This document shows, piece after piece, positions 1-8,249 of a DNA stretch of 54,666 bases; position 1 is the first letter of the stretch, and every line of letters begins with the position of its first letter. The DNA is taken from positions 1-54,666 of the forward strand of contig JALVUD010000004.1 of NCBI GenBank assembly GCA_027035765.1. Reading direction: 5' to 3'. The position numbers and the translations under genes were made by a program. The notes below the pieces were generated by a model that saw only the letters and a list, made by a program, of their open reading frames with translations, was not told where the DNA came from and ran no database searches. This DNA is from Campylobacteraceae bacterium (GTDB taxonomy: Bacteria; Campylobacterota; Campylobacteria; Campylobacterales; Sulfurovaceae).

Positions 1-688
1 GGGTGTCGCCTTTGGAGACGATCTCTTTGATCTTGCCGAAGGCGGTGAAGTGATCCATGGCCGCCAGGGGGTCCTCGGAGGTGGAGACGATATCCAGGTC
101 GCCCACGGTCTCTTTGCGGCGGCGGAAGCTGCCGGCAACCGTAAGCTGATGAATCGCCTTGAAGCCTTTGAGATACTCATAGAGCTCCAGAGCATAGGGT
201 TCCGCCTCGGCGTAGAGGAACCGCTTGCCCTCTTTTTTGTAGAGGACGACCCCTTTGAGGATCTTCTCCTCGGTTTTGACATCAAAGCCCGGAAGTTCAC
301 GGATCCTGTGCTCCTCGGCGGCCTTTTTGAGATCTTCCAGGGAACCGATGCCGAGCTTTTCGTAGAGGACTCGCGCCCGTTTGGGTCCGATCCCTTCGAT
401 CTTGAGCAGGTCCAGGATATGAGGGGGGAACTCCTTTTTGACCGCTTCGAGCTTGGTCAGCTTCCCGGTGGTGACGATTTCGGCGATCTTTTTGGCGATC
501 CGCTCCCCGATATCGGGAAGCTGGGAGAGGTCGTATCCCTCTTTGACCAGTTTGGTGAAGTCGTAGCCGCTGGTCTCGATGGTCCGGGCGGCGTTGCGGT
601 AAGCCCGGATGCGGAAAGGGTTGTCCCCCTTCAGTTCCAGATAGTCGGCAAGGGTTTTGAAAAAGGCAGCGATCTCACTGTTGCTCAT
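1..688 (-). CDS. polX: DNA polymerase/3'-5' exonuclease PolX (C-terminus beyond window)
   Basis: Reading the minus strand from an ATG at 688 gives an uninterrupted frame to the window edge (about 229 codons). The start has a GGAG-type ribosome site about 10 nt upstream. The protein opens with the family-X helix-hairpin-helix region (FRIRAYRNAARTI near residue 26) and has a second HhH around KIEGIGPKRAR (near residue 96). It then enters the nucleotidyltransferase fold, with GSFRRRKETVGDLDIV carrying the Gly-Ser and the metal-binding DxD. Bacterial PolX is about 570 aa with a C-terminal PHP exonuclease; that part and the stop lie outside the window. Expected role: gap-filling and abasic-site synthesis in base excision repair. 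It is divergent from the next gene. Confidence 0.93.
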   Translation of the reverse strand, partial: MSNSEIAAFFKTLADYLELKGDNPFRIRAYRNAARTIETSGYDFTKLVKEGYDLSQLPDIGERIAKKIAEIVTTGKLTKLEAVKKEFPPHILDLLKIEGIGPKRARVLYEKLGIGSLEDLKKAAEEHRIRELPGFDVKTEEKILKGVVLYKKEGKRFLYAEAEPYALELYEYLKGFKAIHQLTVAGSFRRRKETVGDLDIVSTSEDPLAAMDHFTAFGKIKEIVSKGDT

Positions 689-877
689 AGGAGGCTCCTT
701 CTGAAATCTTTGTCTCATATTTTACAATATATTATCATGCCGCAGTACGTTAAGTACGAAAAAGAGGGCAGTAGCAAATTATATTTATTAATATAATTAT
801 AGATTTTAATATGAATTTCTGTACCATGATATCCCAAAACAGGATGTTCGAATAGGATGTATTTAAAAGGACAGGGT
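689..877. promoter_or_regulatory. A+T-rich divergent promoter region between polX and the L,D-transpeptidase gene
   Basis: These 189 bases separate two divergent genes and are far richer in A+T than the flanking coding DNA. On the plus strand a perfect TATAAT lies at 792-797, about 80 nt before the transpeptidase start. On the minus strand the stretch around 720-740 is also AT-rich and could serve polX. I see no clear -35 boxes and no operator palindrome. Short ORFs here look like chance. Confidence 0.45.
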
Positions 878-1540
878 ATGAGAAAAATTTTGGTCATGGT
901 TGCTGTACTCTTTGCCGCACTTCAGACAGCCCAGGCGGGTAAAAAAATCGTGGTGGATCTGAGTGAGCAGGAAGCTTATGCCTACGAGGATGGACGAATG
1001 CTCTTTCACGGCTGGATCTCCACCGGCAAACCGGGACGCCGTACACCTACCGGACGTTTCCGGGTCCTGGAGAAGGAGCTGCGCCACGTCTCGAGCAAGT
1101 ACCCGGAGCCGCACGGCGGAGCCCGCATGGACTATATGCTGCGCCTCACCAACTATGGTGTAGCTATGCATCTGGGCTATGTCCCCAACTATCCTGCCTC
1201 CCACGGCTGTATCCGGATGGAGAACGGGTTCGCCCAGAAGATGTACAACTGGGCCAGTGTCGGGACTCCCGTCATCATCCGCGGTTATCCTCCCCGTCAT
1301 GTGGATCGCCCCATTTCCCGTAACGCGCCTCGGGTTGCCCGTCGCGGTTCTTCTGCCCATGGGAGCTTCGTGGGGAATGATCCTCTGAAACTTCTCAGTA
1401 GCGTACCGGGCAAAAGTGCCTCAATCAAAAAGCCCCTCAAAAAGAAAAAACTGGTTCGTAAAAAAAGAAAAAGTAATACCGGCCGGCAGTTGACCGACAA
1501 TGAAAAACCGGCCACCCCTCTGGGAATGCTCAAGGGATAG
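878..1540 (+). CDS. Exported L,D-transpeptidase (YkuD domain)
   Basis: The start at 878 is preferred over an in-frame ATG at 857 because AAAGGACAGGG sits directly upstream and a clean signal peptide follows (MRKILV...LQTAQA, residues 1-20). The mature protein has one YkuD catalytic domain with the signature HLGYVPNYPASHGCIRM; His98, His109 and the nucleophile Cys111 are all present. Such enzymes make 3-3 cross-links or attach proteins to peptidoglycan in the periplasm. The C-terminal ~70 residues are basic (KKPLKKKKLVRKKRK), probably a wall-binding tail. At 220 aa it is a short single-domain member. Which substrate it uses cannot be told from sequence. Confidence 0.88.
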   Translation: MRKILVMVAVLFAALQTAQAGKKIVVDLSEQEAYAYEDGRMLFHGWISTGKPGRRTPTGRFRVLEKELRHVSSKYPEPHGGARMDYMLRLTNYGVAMHLGYVPNYPASHGCIRMENGFAQKMYNWASVGTPVIIRGYPPRHVDRPISRNAPRVARRGSSAHGSFVGNDPLKLLSSVPGKSASIKKPLKKKKLVRKKRKSNTGRQLTDNEKPATPLGMLKG

Positions 1541-1716
1541 TTCTCCCCGTTGCTCTCCTTTTCAAATCTTATAGATCAGGTGAGTCGGTTCCGCACTTGA
1601 TCGTTGCTTCTATGCTTTAGACAAGCTTCACCATCTCCAGCCCCATCTCTCCTTCGCACTTTATTATTTACATGGAACCGTTGAGGAGAGTCATTTTCGC
1701 AGTTAACTTTTTGGAG

Positions 1717-1722
1717 TATAAT
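1717..1722 (+). promoter_or_regulatory. -10 element for the beta-CASP hydrolase gene
   Basis: TATAAT preceded by an ACTTTTTGGAG tract lies 28 nt before the ATG at 1750. The same TTTTNGGAGTATAAT arrangement recurs at 53994, so it looks like a local promoter style. No convincing -35 hexamer is visible, as is usual in Campylobacterota. The rest of the 1541-1749 gap shows no gene. Confidence 0.6.
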
Positions 1723-1749
1723 GAAAAAAATCGCACAAAGGGGCATAAA

Positions 1750-3150
1750 ATGGCCATATTGGAGTCTCACGGAGCGGATGAGGTGGTGACGGGATCCTGT
1801 CACCTGCTCAAACTCGAAAACGGTTTGAAGATCCTGGTAGATTGCGGGATGTACCAGGGCACCGAGGAGCATCGCAATTATGAGCCTTTCGGTTTCGATC
1901 CCAAAAAGGTGGATGCACTGCTGGTAACCCATGCCCATCTGGACCACGTGGGTCGGATCCCCAAGCTGGTCAAAGAGGGGTTCCGGGGTCCGATCTATGC
2001 CACGGAAGCCACGTTCGACCTGGCCAATATCGTCCTGCTGGACAGCGCCAAACTGATGGAAGAGGAGTATCGGACTCTTTATAGAAAGGCTCAGCGCCGC
2101 GGAGAAGAGAAAAAGGTACGTCCTCCCCTCTATACGGTCGAAGATGTTCAGAATGTCTGGCTGCGCCCTACGGTCTATGCCGTCTACGGCAAATGGATGC
2201 GTATCGCCAAGGGGGTCCGCGTCCGTTATCGCAACGCGGGGCACATTCTGGGATCGGCCTTTATCGAGATCGAATATACCGAAGGGGAGGGGAAGAAGCG
2301 GATCGTTTTCAGCGGAGATCTGGGCAACAAGGTGGAAGTGGTCATGCCGTTCACTGAGCGTGCCAAGATTGCCGACAGCCTTGTCATCGAATCGACGTAT
2401 GGCGATCGGGATCACCGTCCGCTCAAAAAGAGTATCGAAGAGTTCAAAAAGGTGGTGATTGAAACGCTGCTCAACCGGGGCAACGTCATCATTCCCAGTT
2501 TCGCTATCGAACGGACCCAGGATCTGCTCTGCGTGCTGAAACAGATGTACAAGGACAAAGAGCTTCCCTTCTGCAAGGTTTTTCTCGATACCCCCATGGG
2601 AATCCGGGCGACCAACGTCTTCAACAAATACGTCGATCAGCTCAGTCCCCGCTGCCAGAAGTTCTACAAAGAGGACGGCGAAGTCTTCCAGTTTCCCCGA
2701 CTGATTTTTACCCCGGATGTGGAAGACTCCAAACGGATCAACGACGTAGGCCGTGGCGCCATCATCATCGCCGGCAGCGGTATGTGTACCGGCGGGCGGA
2801 TTCTGCACCACTTCAAACACCAGATCTGGAACAAGCGCAATGCCGTGATCTTCGTCGGGTATCAGGCGGAGGGGACCATCGGCCGAGAGATCGTGGAGGG
2901 TGCCAAATGGATCAAGATCTATCATGAGGATATCCGTGTAAGGGCCTCGATTCATACCATCAACGGTTTTTCAGCCCACGCCGATCAGGATGAGCTTATT
3001 GACTGGATGAAAGCCTACAAACGGCTCGGGGATGTCTATCTGGTCCACGGAGAGCTGGATAAACAGAAGGTATTACAGAAGGTGATGAAAAAGAAAATAG
3101 ACAAAAAGGCGATTATCGTCGAACAGGGTAAAGACTATTCCCTAGATTGA
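1750..3150 (+). CDS. Metallo-beta-lactamase fold/beta-CASP RNA-processing hydrolase
   Basis: The start at 1750 (MAILESHG) has AAAGGGG just upstream and follows a TATAAT; the longer frame from 1672 would run through that promoter. The 466-aa protein has the lactamase zinc motif HAHLDH (VTHAHLDHVGRIPKL), a central beta-CASP domain, motif-B-like GSGMCTGGRILHHF and the late His motif HTINGFSAHAD. This is the architecture of YSH1/CPSF-type exonucleases (COG1236), which act on RNA in the cytoplasm. Length and motifs are complete. It stands alone, with its own promoter, and its exact RNA substrate is unknown. Confidence 0.88.
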   Translation: MAILESHGADEVVTGSCHLLKLENGLKILVDCGMYQGTEEHRNYEPFGFDPKKVDALLVTHAHLDHVGRIPKLVKEGFRGPIYATEATFDLANIVLLDSAKLMEEEYRTLYRKAQRRGEEKKVRPPLYTVEDVQNVWLRPTVYAVYGKWMRIAKGVRVRYRNAGHILGSAFIEIEYTEGEGKKRIVFSGDLGNKVEVVMPFTERAKIADSLVIESTYGDRDHRPLKKSIEEFKKVVIETLLNRGNVIIPSFAIERTQDLLCVLKQMYKDKELPFCKVFLDTPMGIRATNVFNKYVDQLSPRCQKFYKEDGEVFQFPRLIFTPDVEDSKRINDVGRGAIIIAGSGMCTGGRILHHFKHQIWNKRNAVIFVGYQAEGTIGREIVEGAKWIKIYHEDIRVRASIHTINGFSAHADQDELIDWMKAYKRLGDVYLVHGELDKQKVLQKVMKKKIDKKAIIVEQGKDYSLD

Positions 3151-3194
3151 AAAATATGCTATCTGGTTTGCATATGTTTTAGAGAATATCGGGA

Positions 3195-3200
3195 TACAAT
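3195..3200 (+). promoter_or_regulatory. -10-like element before the SQR-like gene
   Basis: GATACAAT contains TACAAT about 29 nt before the ATG at 3229, followed by an AAAGGAG ribosome site. It probably drives the flavoprotein and H+-ATPase genes together, because no terminator separates them. No -35 box is evident. Confidence 0.45.
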
Positions 3201-3228
3201 CTAGAAACAAACGATCAAAGGAGATATC

Positions 3229-4623
3229 ATGAAGATATCATCTAAGAAAACACTCAAAGACTCCTCACTTTCCCGACGAGATTTTCTTAAAGGGGCTGCA
3301 ACGGCGCCTCTGCTGGGTTTGGTTGCCTCACAGAGTGCTGATGCTGCCGAAAGCAAGCTTACAGCCTCCATAAGCAACAAAGCAGCAAAAATCATCATCG
3401 TTGGTGCAGGGACCGGTGGGATCGATGCGGCGGCTCGCCTTCGTCGCGCCGCTCCCAAGGCCAAAATCACTGTTGTCGCTCCCAACGGTGTGCATCTCTA
3501 TCAGAGCGGTCAGGTCTTTGTGGCTGCCGGGCTCTATACCCAGGCGGACAATCGGCGAGATACCTCCGAGCTCATTCCCGACGGCGTGGAGTGGCTGCAA
3601 GACCGGGTGACGGCTTTCGATCCCGACAACAACAGTGTCATTACAGAAAAGAGGGGCAAGATCTCTTATGATGTTTTGGTTGTCGCCATGGGGGCCGAAC
3701 ACGATTTCGCTTCGATCGAGGGATTGAAGATCGACGATTTCGGTCGCAACGGAATTGCCAGTGTCTATCTTAATGATATCGACAGCGGGAAGGTTGCCGG
3801 CGGTGAACAGGTACGGCAGTGGTTCGAGCAGATTGCTCAGGCAGCCCAGGAGAAGGAGCAGACGATTCTTTTCACGATCCCCAAGGGGGATGTCAAAGCG
3901 GAAAATGCAACCTTGGATATTTTGATGCTGGGCATGGATATTCTACGGGGTAAAGGCCCCGGTCAAGGACCGGATGTGAGCGACAGGGTTTCGGTAACCC
4001 TTTCTGTGGGCAATGACCATATTATCGCTTCTAACGCGTTCGATTCCACCGTGAGGAAGATCCTCCAGAAGGAAAAGCGTCTGCAAATCATCTTCGACAG
4101 TCACCTGAGTCGGGTCGATCCGACCAAGAAAACGGTGACGCTCCAAGGCAAAAACGGCGAAAGATCTTTGCGTTACGATTTCCTGCATATCGCTCCGCCG
4201 ATCAAGGCCCCGGATCCGGTCGCTTCTTCCAAACTGGCCCTCGCCGAGGGGGTGCGGAAAGGTTTTGTGGAAGTCGATCCGGTGACGTTGCAGCACAAAC
4301 GCTATCCCAATGTTTTCGCTTTGGGAGACGTGGCGGCCCTGCCGGCCAAGAGCGGAGCGGCGACTCGAGATATGGCGATCGTCATACAGGACAACGTGGC
4401 CAATGCGTTGGAAGGGCGCAAACTGAGTACCCGTTATACAGGTTATACCGCCGCACCTTTCAAAACCCGTTTTGGACGGGAAATGCTGATCGAATATGAC
4501 CGCAAGGGACCTTCTCCCACCTTCCCCCTCGATCCGACGGTTCCGCGATGGATTTGGTGGGAAGTGGATCTTCACCTGTTGCGATGGGTCTATTTTGATC
4601 TGATAATGCATGGGATGCTGTAA
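3229..4623 (+). CDS. Tat-exported sulfide:quinone oxidoreductase-like flavoprotein lacking all cysteines
   Basis: The 464-aa protein begins with a Tat signal (SRRDFLKGAA, residues 15-24). It then shows an FAD-binding Rossmann motif (GAGTGGIDAAARL, ~59-71), the SQR-like segment VHLYQSGQVFVAAGLY (~88-103) and a late NVFALGDVAALPAKSGAAT, where SQR binds flavin and reads GDC. The amphipathic C-terminus (RWIWWEVDLHLLRW) resembles the SQR membrane anchor. SQR normally needs two or three redox cysteines. Here the position of the PVKCAGAP cysteine reads DVKAENA (Ala224), the GDC position is GDV, and I find no Cys in the whole protein. It therefore probably does not oxidise sulfide by the usual persulfide route. 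It could be an NADH/quinone-type or regulatory flavoprotein. The stop lies 11 bp before the H+-ATPase start. Confidence 0.8.
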   Translation: MKISSKKTLKDSSLSRRDFLKGAATAPLLGLVASQSADAAESKLTASISNKAAKIIIVGAGTGGIDAAARLRRAAPKAKITVVAPNGVHLYQSGQVFVAAGLYTQADNRRDTSELIPDGVEWLQDRVTAFDPDNNSVITEKRGKISYDVLVVAMGAEHDFASIEGLKIDDFGRNGIASVYLNDIDSGKVAGGEQVRQWFEQIAQAAQEKEQTILFTIPKGDVKAENATLDILMLGMDILRGKGPGQGPDVSDRVSVTLSVGNDHIIASNAFDSTVRKILQKEKRLQIIFDSHLSRVDPTKKTVTLQGKNGERSLRYDFLHIAPPIKAPDPVASSKLALAEGVRKGFVEVDPVTLQHKRYPNVFALGDVAALPAKSGAATRDMAIVIQDNVANALEGRKLSTRYTGYTAAPFKTRFGREMLIEYDRKGPSPTFPLDPTVPRWIWWEVDLHLLRWVYFDLIMHGML

Positions 4624-4634
4624 AGGAGTGGAAA

Positions 4635-7430
4635 ATGAGAAATAAACATAAAAAGACAAAAGAGTCTCTTCCTACTACCGATCGGGAAAACAATGAAGAG
4701 ATGAAAAACACTGCCGAAACTTCTCCGAACGACATGGCGAACACACCACAATCAACGGCCAGAAACACCGATGCTTCGATCCATTCCGGGGAAAAAGGAA
4801 AAATAGAAGAAAAAAAGACCCCCCAAAAAGATGCTTCCCCTGAAAGTCAGCAGCCTCAATCTCCGACAACAGATCAGCTTACCGCCAAAGGTCTCAGCAG
4901 CGAGGAGGCCCAAAAGCGATTGCAACAATATGGACCCAATGCGATCGAAGAGAAAGAAGAGACCTGGTGGCATAGGCTTTTCCGCCGTTTCTGGGGACCG
5001 ATTCCCTGGATGATTGAGGTGGCGGCGATCCTCTCGGCTATCGCCCATCGTTGGGAAGATTTTACCATTATCATGGTCCTGCTCCTGGTCAACGCCATTG
5101 TCGATTTTTATCAGGAATCCAAGGCCCTCAATGCCATTGCGGTTCTGAAAAAAAAGTTGGCGCGCAAAGCTTTGGTATTGCGCGACGGCAAATGGCAGGA
5201 GGTAGATGCCAAGTTGCTCGTACCCGGGGATATCGTCAAGGTCAAGATCGGCGACATTGTCCCTGCCGACGCCAAGCTTCTGGGAGGCGGGGAGTTTCTG
5301 CTCGTCGATCAGTCGGCTTTGACGGGTGAATCTCTGCCGGTGGACAAAAAAGCCGGAGACGATCTCTATGCCAATGCCATCATCAAACAGGGAGAGATGA
5401 TCGCTCAGATCACGGCAACCGGCAAGCATACCTATTTCGGCAAAACCGTTGGTCTGGTGGCCAAAGCGGAGCGTGAAGAGCGCAGCCACTTCCAGCAAAT
5501 GGTCATCAAGGTAGGTAACTTCCTCATCTACGTCACACTGGTGATGATCGCCATTATCATCTGGCACGGATTGCGAACCCATCAGCCTACCGTCGATCTG
5601 CTGATTTTTGCGCTGGTTTTGACCATCTCGGCGATTCCGGTAGCGATGCCGGCGGTCCTGACGGTCACCATGGCGATCGGAGCCCGTGTCCTGGCAGCCA
5701 AGCAGGCAATCGTCAGCAAGCTCGCTTCTATCGAAGAGATGGCGGGGATGGACGTGCTCTGTTCCGACAAGACCGGGACGCTGACACAAAATCGGATGAG
5801 CCTGGCCGATCCCTATGTCGTGGACAAATATGACGCCGATACTTTGATGCTCTATGCGGCATTCGCAAGCAAAGAGGAAAACAACGATCCCATCGAGAAA
5901 CCGATCTTCGAATATATCGACTCCCATAAACTTCGCCAAGAACTGGCCAAACACACACTGAGCAAGTTTCTTCCCTTCGATCCGGTGCATAAACGCACTG
6001 AAGGGCTTTACAAAGAAAAAGAGTGCATGGTCTATACCAAAGGGGCACCCCAGGTGATCATCGAGCAGTGTGACGAGAAAGAGTTCGATAAGAAAGCGGC
6101 CTATGCCCAAGTGGAGGCCTTTGCTGAAAAAGGCTTCCGGACCCTGGGTGTCGCTTATCGCCGCTGTGAAGAGGATCTCTATCATTTCGTCGGACTCATT
6201 CCGCTCTTTGACCCGCCGCGACCCGACAGCAAAGAAGCGATCGCCGAAGCCAAGGCCAAGGGGGTCGAGGTCAAGATGGTCACCGGCGACAACATCGCCG
6301 TGGCTAAATATATCGCTTCCATTCTGGGGATCGGTGAGAACATCAAAGATGTGCGGGAGCTCAAGGGAGAATCGATCGAAGAGTATCTCTATCTCTCCAA
6401 AGTCCTGGCTAAAGCCATCGCCGAGCAGATGCACCCCGACGCCACCGATGCAGAGGTGGCGAAGCAGGTCGAAGCCATCATGAAAAAGGTGAAGCGCGAG
6501 CTCTACAATATGCCGATCCCCAAGGGGACTGTCAAGAAGCATGAGAGTGAGATCATTGCCGCCATTGAATCGGCCAACGGCTTCGCCCAGGTCTTCCCCG
6601 AAGACAAATATTTCATTGTCGACGAGTTGCAAAAGGCCGATCATATCGTGGGAATGACCGGTGACGGTGTCAATGATGCGCCGGCGCTCAAAAAGGCCGA
6701 CTGCGGTATCGCTGTCAGCGGGGCGACCGATGCAGCCAGAGCCGCGGCGGCCATTGTCCTGATGGCGCCAGGCCTGCGGGTGATTGTCGATGCGATCAAA
6801 GAGGCCCGTAAGATCTTTGAGCGGATGAAGAGCTACACGATCTTCCGGATCGCCGAGACGATCCGTATCATCATCTTCATGACGCTGGCTATCGTCATTT
6901 ACGATTTCTATCCCATTACGGCAATTATGATCATTGTACTGGCGTTGCTCAACGATATTCCCATCATGACCATCGCTTACGACAACACGAAGGTACGAGA
7001 ACAGCCGGTCCGCTGGGATATGAAAGAGATTTTCGTCCTGGCCAGCTGGCTGGGATTGGCAGGAGTGCTCTCCTCCTTTACTCTTTTCTGGATTCTGATT
7101 TCAGTGATGCATGTACCGCTGGAGTTTGTGCAGTCGGCCTTTTTTGCCAAACTGGTCATCGCCGGTCACGGTACCATCTACAACACCCGGATCGACGACT
7201 GGTTCTGGAAACGCCCCTGGCCCTCCTGGACCCTTTTTAACGCCACCTTCTTCAGCCGGGTGGCGGGTACGATTATCGCCGTCTACGGTTTTGGCTTGAT
7301 GCAGCCCATCGGCTGGGTCTGGGCGCTCTCGATGTGGGCATACGCTTTGGCATGGTTCGTTTTCAACGATGTGGTAAAAATGGCTGTTTTGCGCTATTAT
7401 CGAAAAAGATATCATAGCGATGTGATCTAA
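4635..7430 (+). CDS. P-type (P3A-like) plasma-membrane H+-ATPase
   Basis: The 931-aa membrane ATPase has the actuator motif LTGES, the phosphorylation motif DKTGTLT (Asp378) and the hinge TGDGVNDAPAL. Transmembrane segments lie before and after the cytoplasmic loops, as in PMA1-like proton pumps. It should export protons with ATP and help hold cytoplasmic pH and membrane potential. The first ~75 residues are a hydrophilic, Lys/Glu/Thr/Pro-rich extension not needed for the fold and probably disordered. It lies 11 bp after the SQR-like gene and is probably cotranscribed with it. Family-level call is firm; H+ rather than another cation is inferred from overall similarity. Confidence 0.9.
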   Translation: MRNKHKKTKESLPTTDRENNEEMKNTAETSPNDMANTPQSTARNTDASIHSGEKGKIEEKKTPQKDASPESQQPQSPTTDQLTAKGLSSEEAQKRLQQYGPNAIEEKEETWWHRLFRRFWGPIPWMIEVAAILSAIAHRWEDFTIIMVLLLVNAIVDFYQESKALNAIAVLKKKLARKALVLRDGKWQEVDAKLLVPGDIVKVKIGDIVPADAKLLGGGEFLLVDQSALTGESLPVDKKAGDDLYANAIIKQGEMIAQITATGKHTYFGKTVGLVAKAEREERSHFQQMVIKVGNFLIYVTLVMIAIIIWHGLRTHQPTVDLLIFALVLTISAIPVAMPAVLTVTMAIGARVLAAKQAIVSKLASIEEMAGMDVLCSDKTGTLTQNRMSLADPYVVDKYDADTLMLYAAFASKEENNDPIEKPIFEYIDSHKLRQELAKHTLSKFLPFDPVHKRTEGLYKEKECMVYTKGAPQVIIEQCDEKEFDKKAAYAQVEAFAEKGFRTLGVAYRRCEEDLYHFVGLIPLFDPPRPDSKEAIAEAKAKGVEVKMVTGDNIAVAKYIASILGIGENIKDVRELKGESIEEYLYLSKVLAKAIAEQMHPDATDAEVAKQVEAIMKKVKRELYNMPIPKGTVKKHESEIIAAIESANGFAQVFPEDKYFIVDELQKADHIVGMTGDGVNDAPALKKADCGIAVSGATDAARAAAAIVLMAPGLRVIVDAIKEARKIFERMKSYTIFRIAETIRIIIFMTLAIVIYDFYPITAIMIIVLALLNDIPIMTIAYDNTKVREQPVRWDMKEIFVLASWLGLAGVLSSFTLFWILISVMHVPLEFVQSAFFAKLVIAGHGTIYNTRIDDWFWKRPWPSWTLFNATFFSRVAGTIIAVYGFGLMQPIGWVWALSMWAYALAWFVFNDVVKMAVLRYYRKRYHSDVI

Positions 7431-7433
7431 AAA

Positions 7434-7450
7434 ACGGGGCTTCGCCCCGT
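7434..7450 (+). terminator. Hairpin after the H+-ATPase gene, possible terminator
   Basis: Perfect 7-bp arms ACGGGGC and GCCCCGT with loop TTC start three bases after the stop codon. There is no T-run on the plus strand, but an AAAA precedes it, so it would have a T-run if read on the minus strand. It could be a weak terminator or the hairpin module of the repeat that follows. Confidence 0.45.
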
Positions 7451-7476
7451 GTCATCGGTCATTAGTCATTGGTCAT
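7451..7476. repeat. Short tandem GTCATNGGTCATT-type intergenic repeat
   Basis: Four copies of GTCAT separated by CG, TA or TG fill the gap between the hairpin at 7434-7450 and the ppk2 ribosome site. Similar words occur at 17139-17156 (opposite orientation), 45418-45543 and 51204-51228. In most cases they lie next to small perfect hairpins. Confidence 0.6.
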
Positions 7477-7490
7477 AAGGAAGAGAGAAG

Positions 7491-8249
7491 ATGAAAAAGA
7501 AAGAGTACAAAAAACAGCTCTATGCGTTGCAGGTGCAGCTGGTGAAGTTCCAGCGTCACGTGATCGAGAACGATCTGAAAGTCTGCGTGATCTTCGAGGG
7601 GCGCGACGCGGCGGGAAAAGACGGGACCATCAAGCGCTTTCGGGAGCACCTGAGCCCCCGTGAGGCGCGGGTGGTGGCCCTGGGCAAACCCAGCGACCGT
7701 GACAGAAAGTCCTGGTATTTCCAGCGCTACGTCCCTCAGCTGCCCAGCGGCGGGGAGATCGTCTTTTTCAACCGCAGCTGGTACAACCGGGCCGGAGTCG
7801 AGCCGGTGATGGGCTTTTGCACCGAGGAGGAGTACCGCTCCTTTATGGAAGAGGTGGGGAGCTTCGAGCAGATGCTGGTGCATAGCGGCATGATTTTCAT
7901 CAAATACTACCTCGACATCTCCAAAGAGGAGCAGAAACGCCGCCTGGAGGCACGCAAAAAAGATCCGCTCAAGCAGTGGAAACTGAGCCCCATCGACATG
8001 CAGGCCCTGAAGCTCTGGAAAAAATACTCCAAATATCGTGACAAAATGTTCGAAAAAACCTCCTTCGTCTTCGCCCCCTGGCATGTCATTCACAGCGACG
8101 ACAAAAAGACCGCCCGGATCAACGCCATCAAACATTTCCTCTCCCGGGTCGACTATCCCGAAAAAGATGAGAAACTGCTCATCTATGACAACGACGTCGT
8201 CTGCGAATTCGACCCACTTTGTTATGACAAGGGGCTTATCGCACCATGA
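7491..8249 (+). CDS. ppk2: Polyphosphate kinase 2 family protein
   Basis: The 252-aa single-domain protein carries the PPK2 Walker A (FEGRDAAGKDG), the Walker B/lid signature (VFFNRSWYNRAGVE) and the segment PLKQWKLSPID typical of the family. PPK2 enzymes transfer phosphate between polyphosphate and nucleotides, mostly making NTP from polyphosphate. The start has GGAAGAGAGAAG upstream. Its stop overlaps the next gene by ATGA, so the two are translationally coupled. The subclass (NDP- or NMP-phosphorylating) is not certain; the length fits class I single-domain enzymes. Confidence 0.9.
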   Translation: MKKKEYKKQLYALQVQLVKFQRHVIENDLKVCVIFEGRDAAGKDGTIKRFREHLSPREARVVALGKPSDRDRKSWYFQRYVPQLPSGGEIVFFNRSWYNRAGVEPVMGFCTEEEYRSFMEEVGSFEQMLVHSGMIFIKYYLDISKEEQKRRLEARKKDPLKQWKLSPIDMQALKLWKKYSKYRDKMFEKTSFVFAPWHVIHSDDKKTARINAIKHFLSRVDYPEKDEKLLIYDNDVVCEFDPLCYDKGLIAP

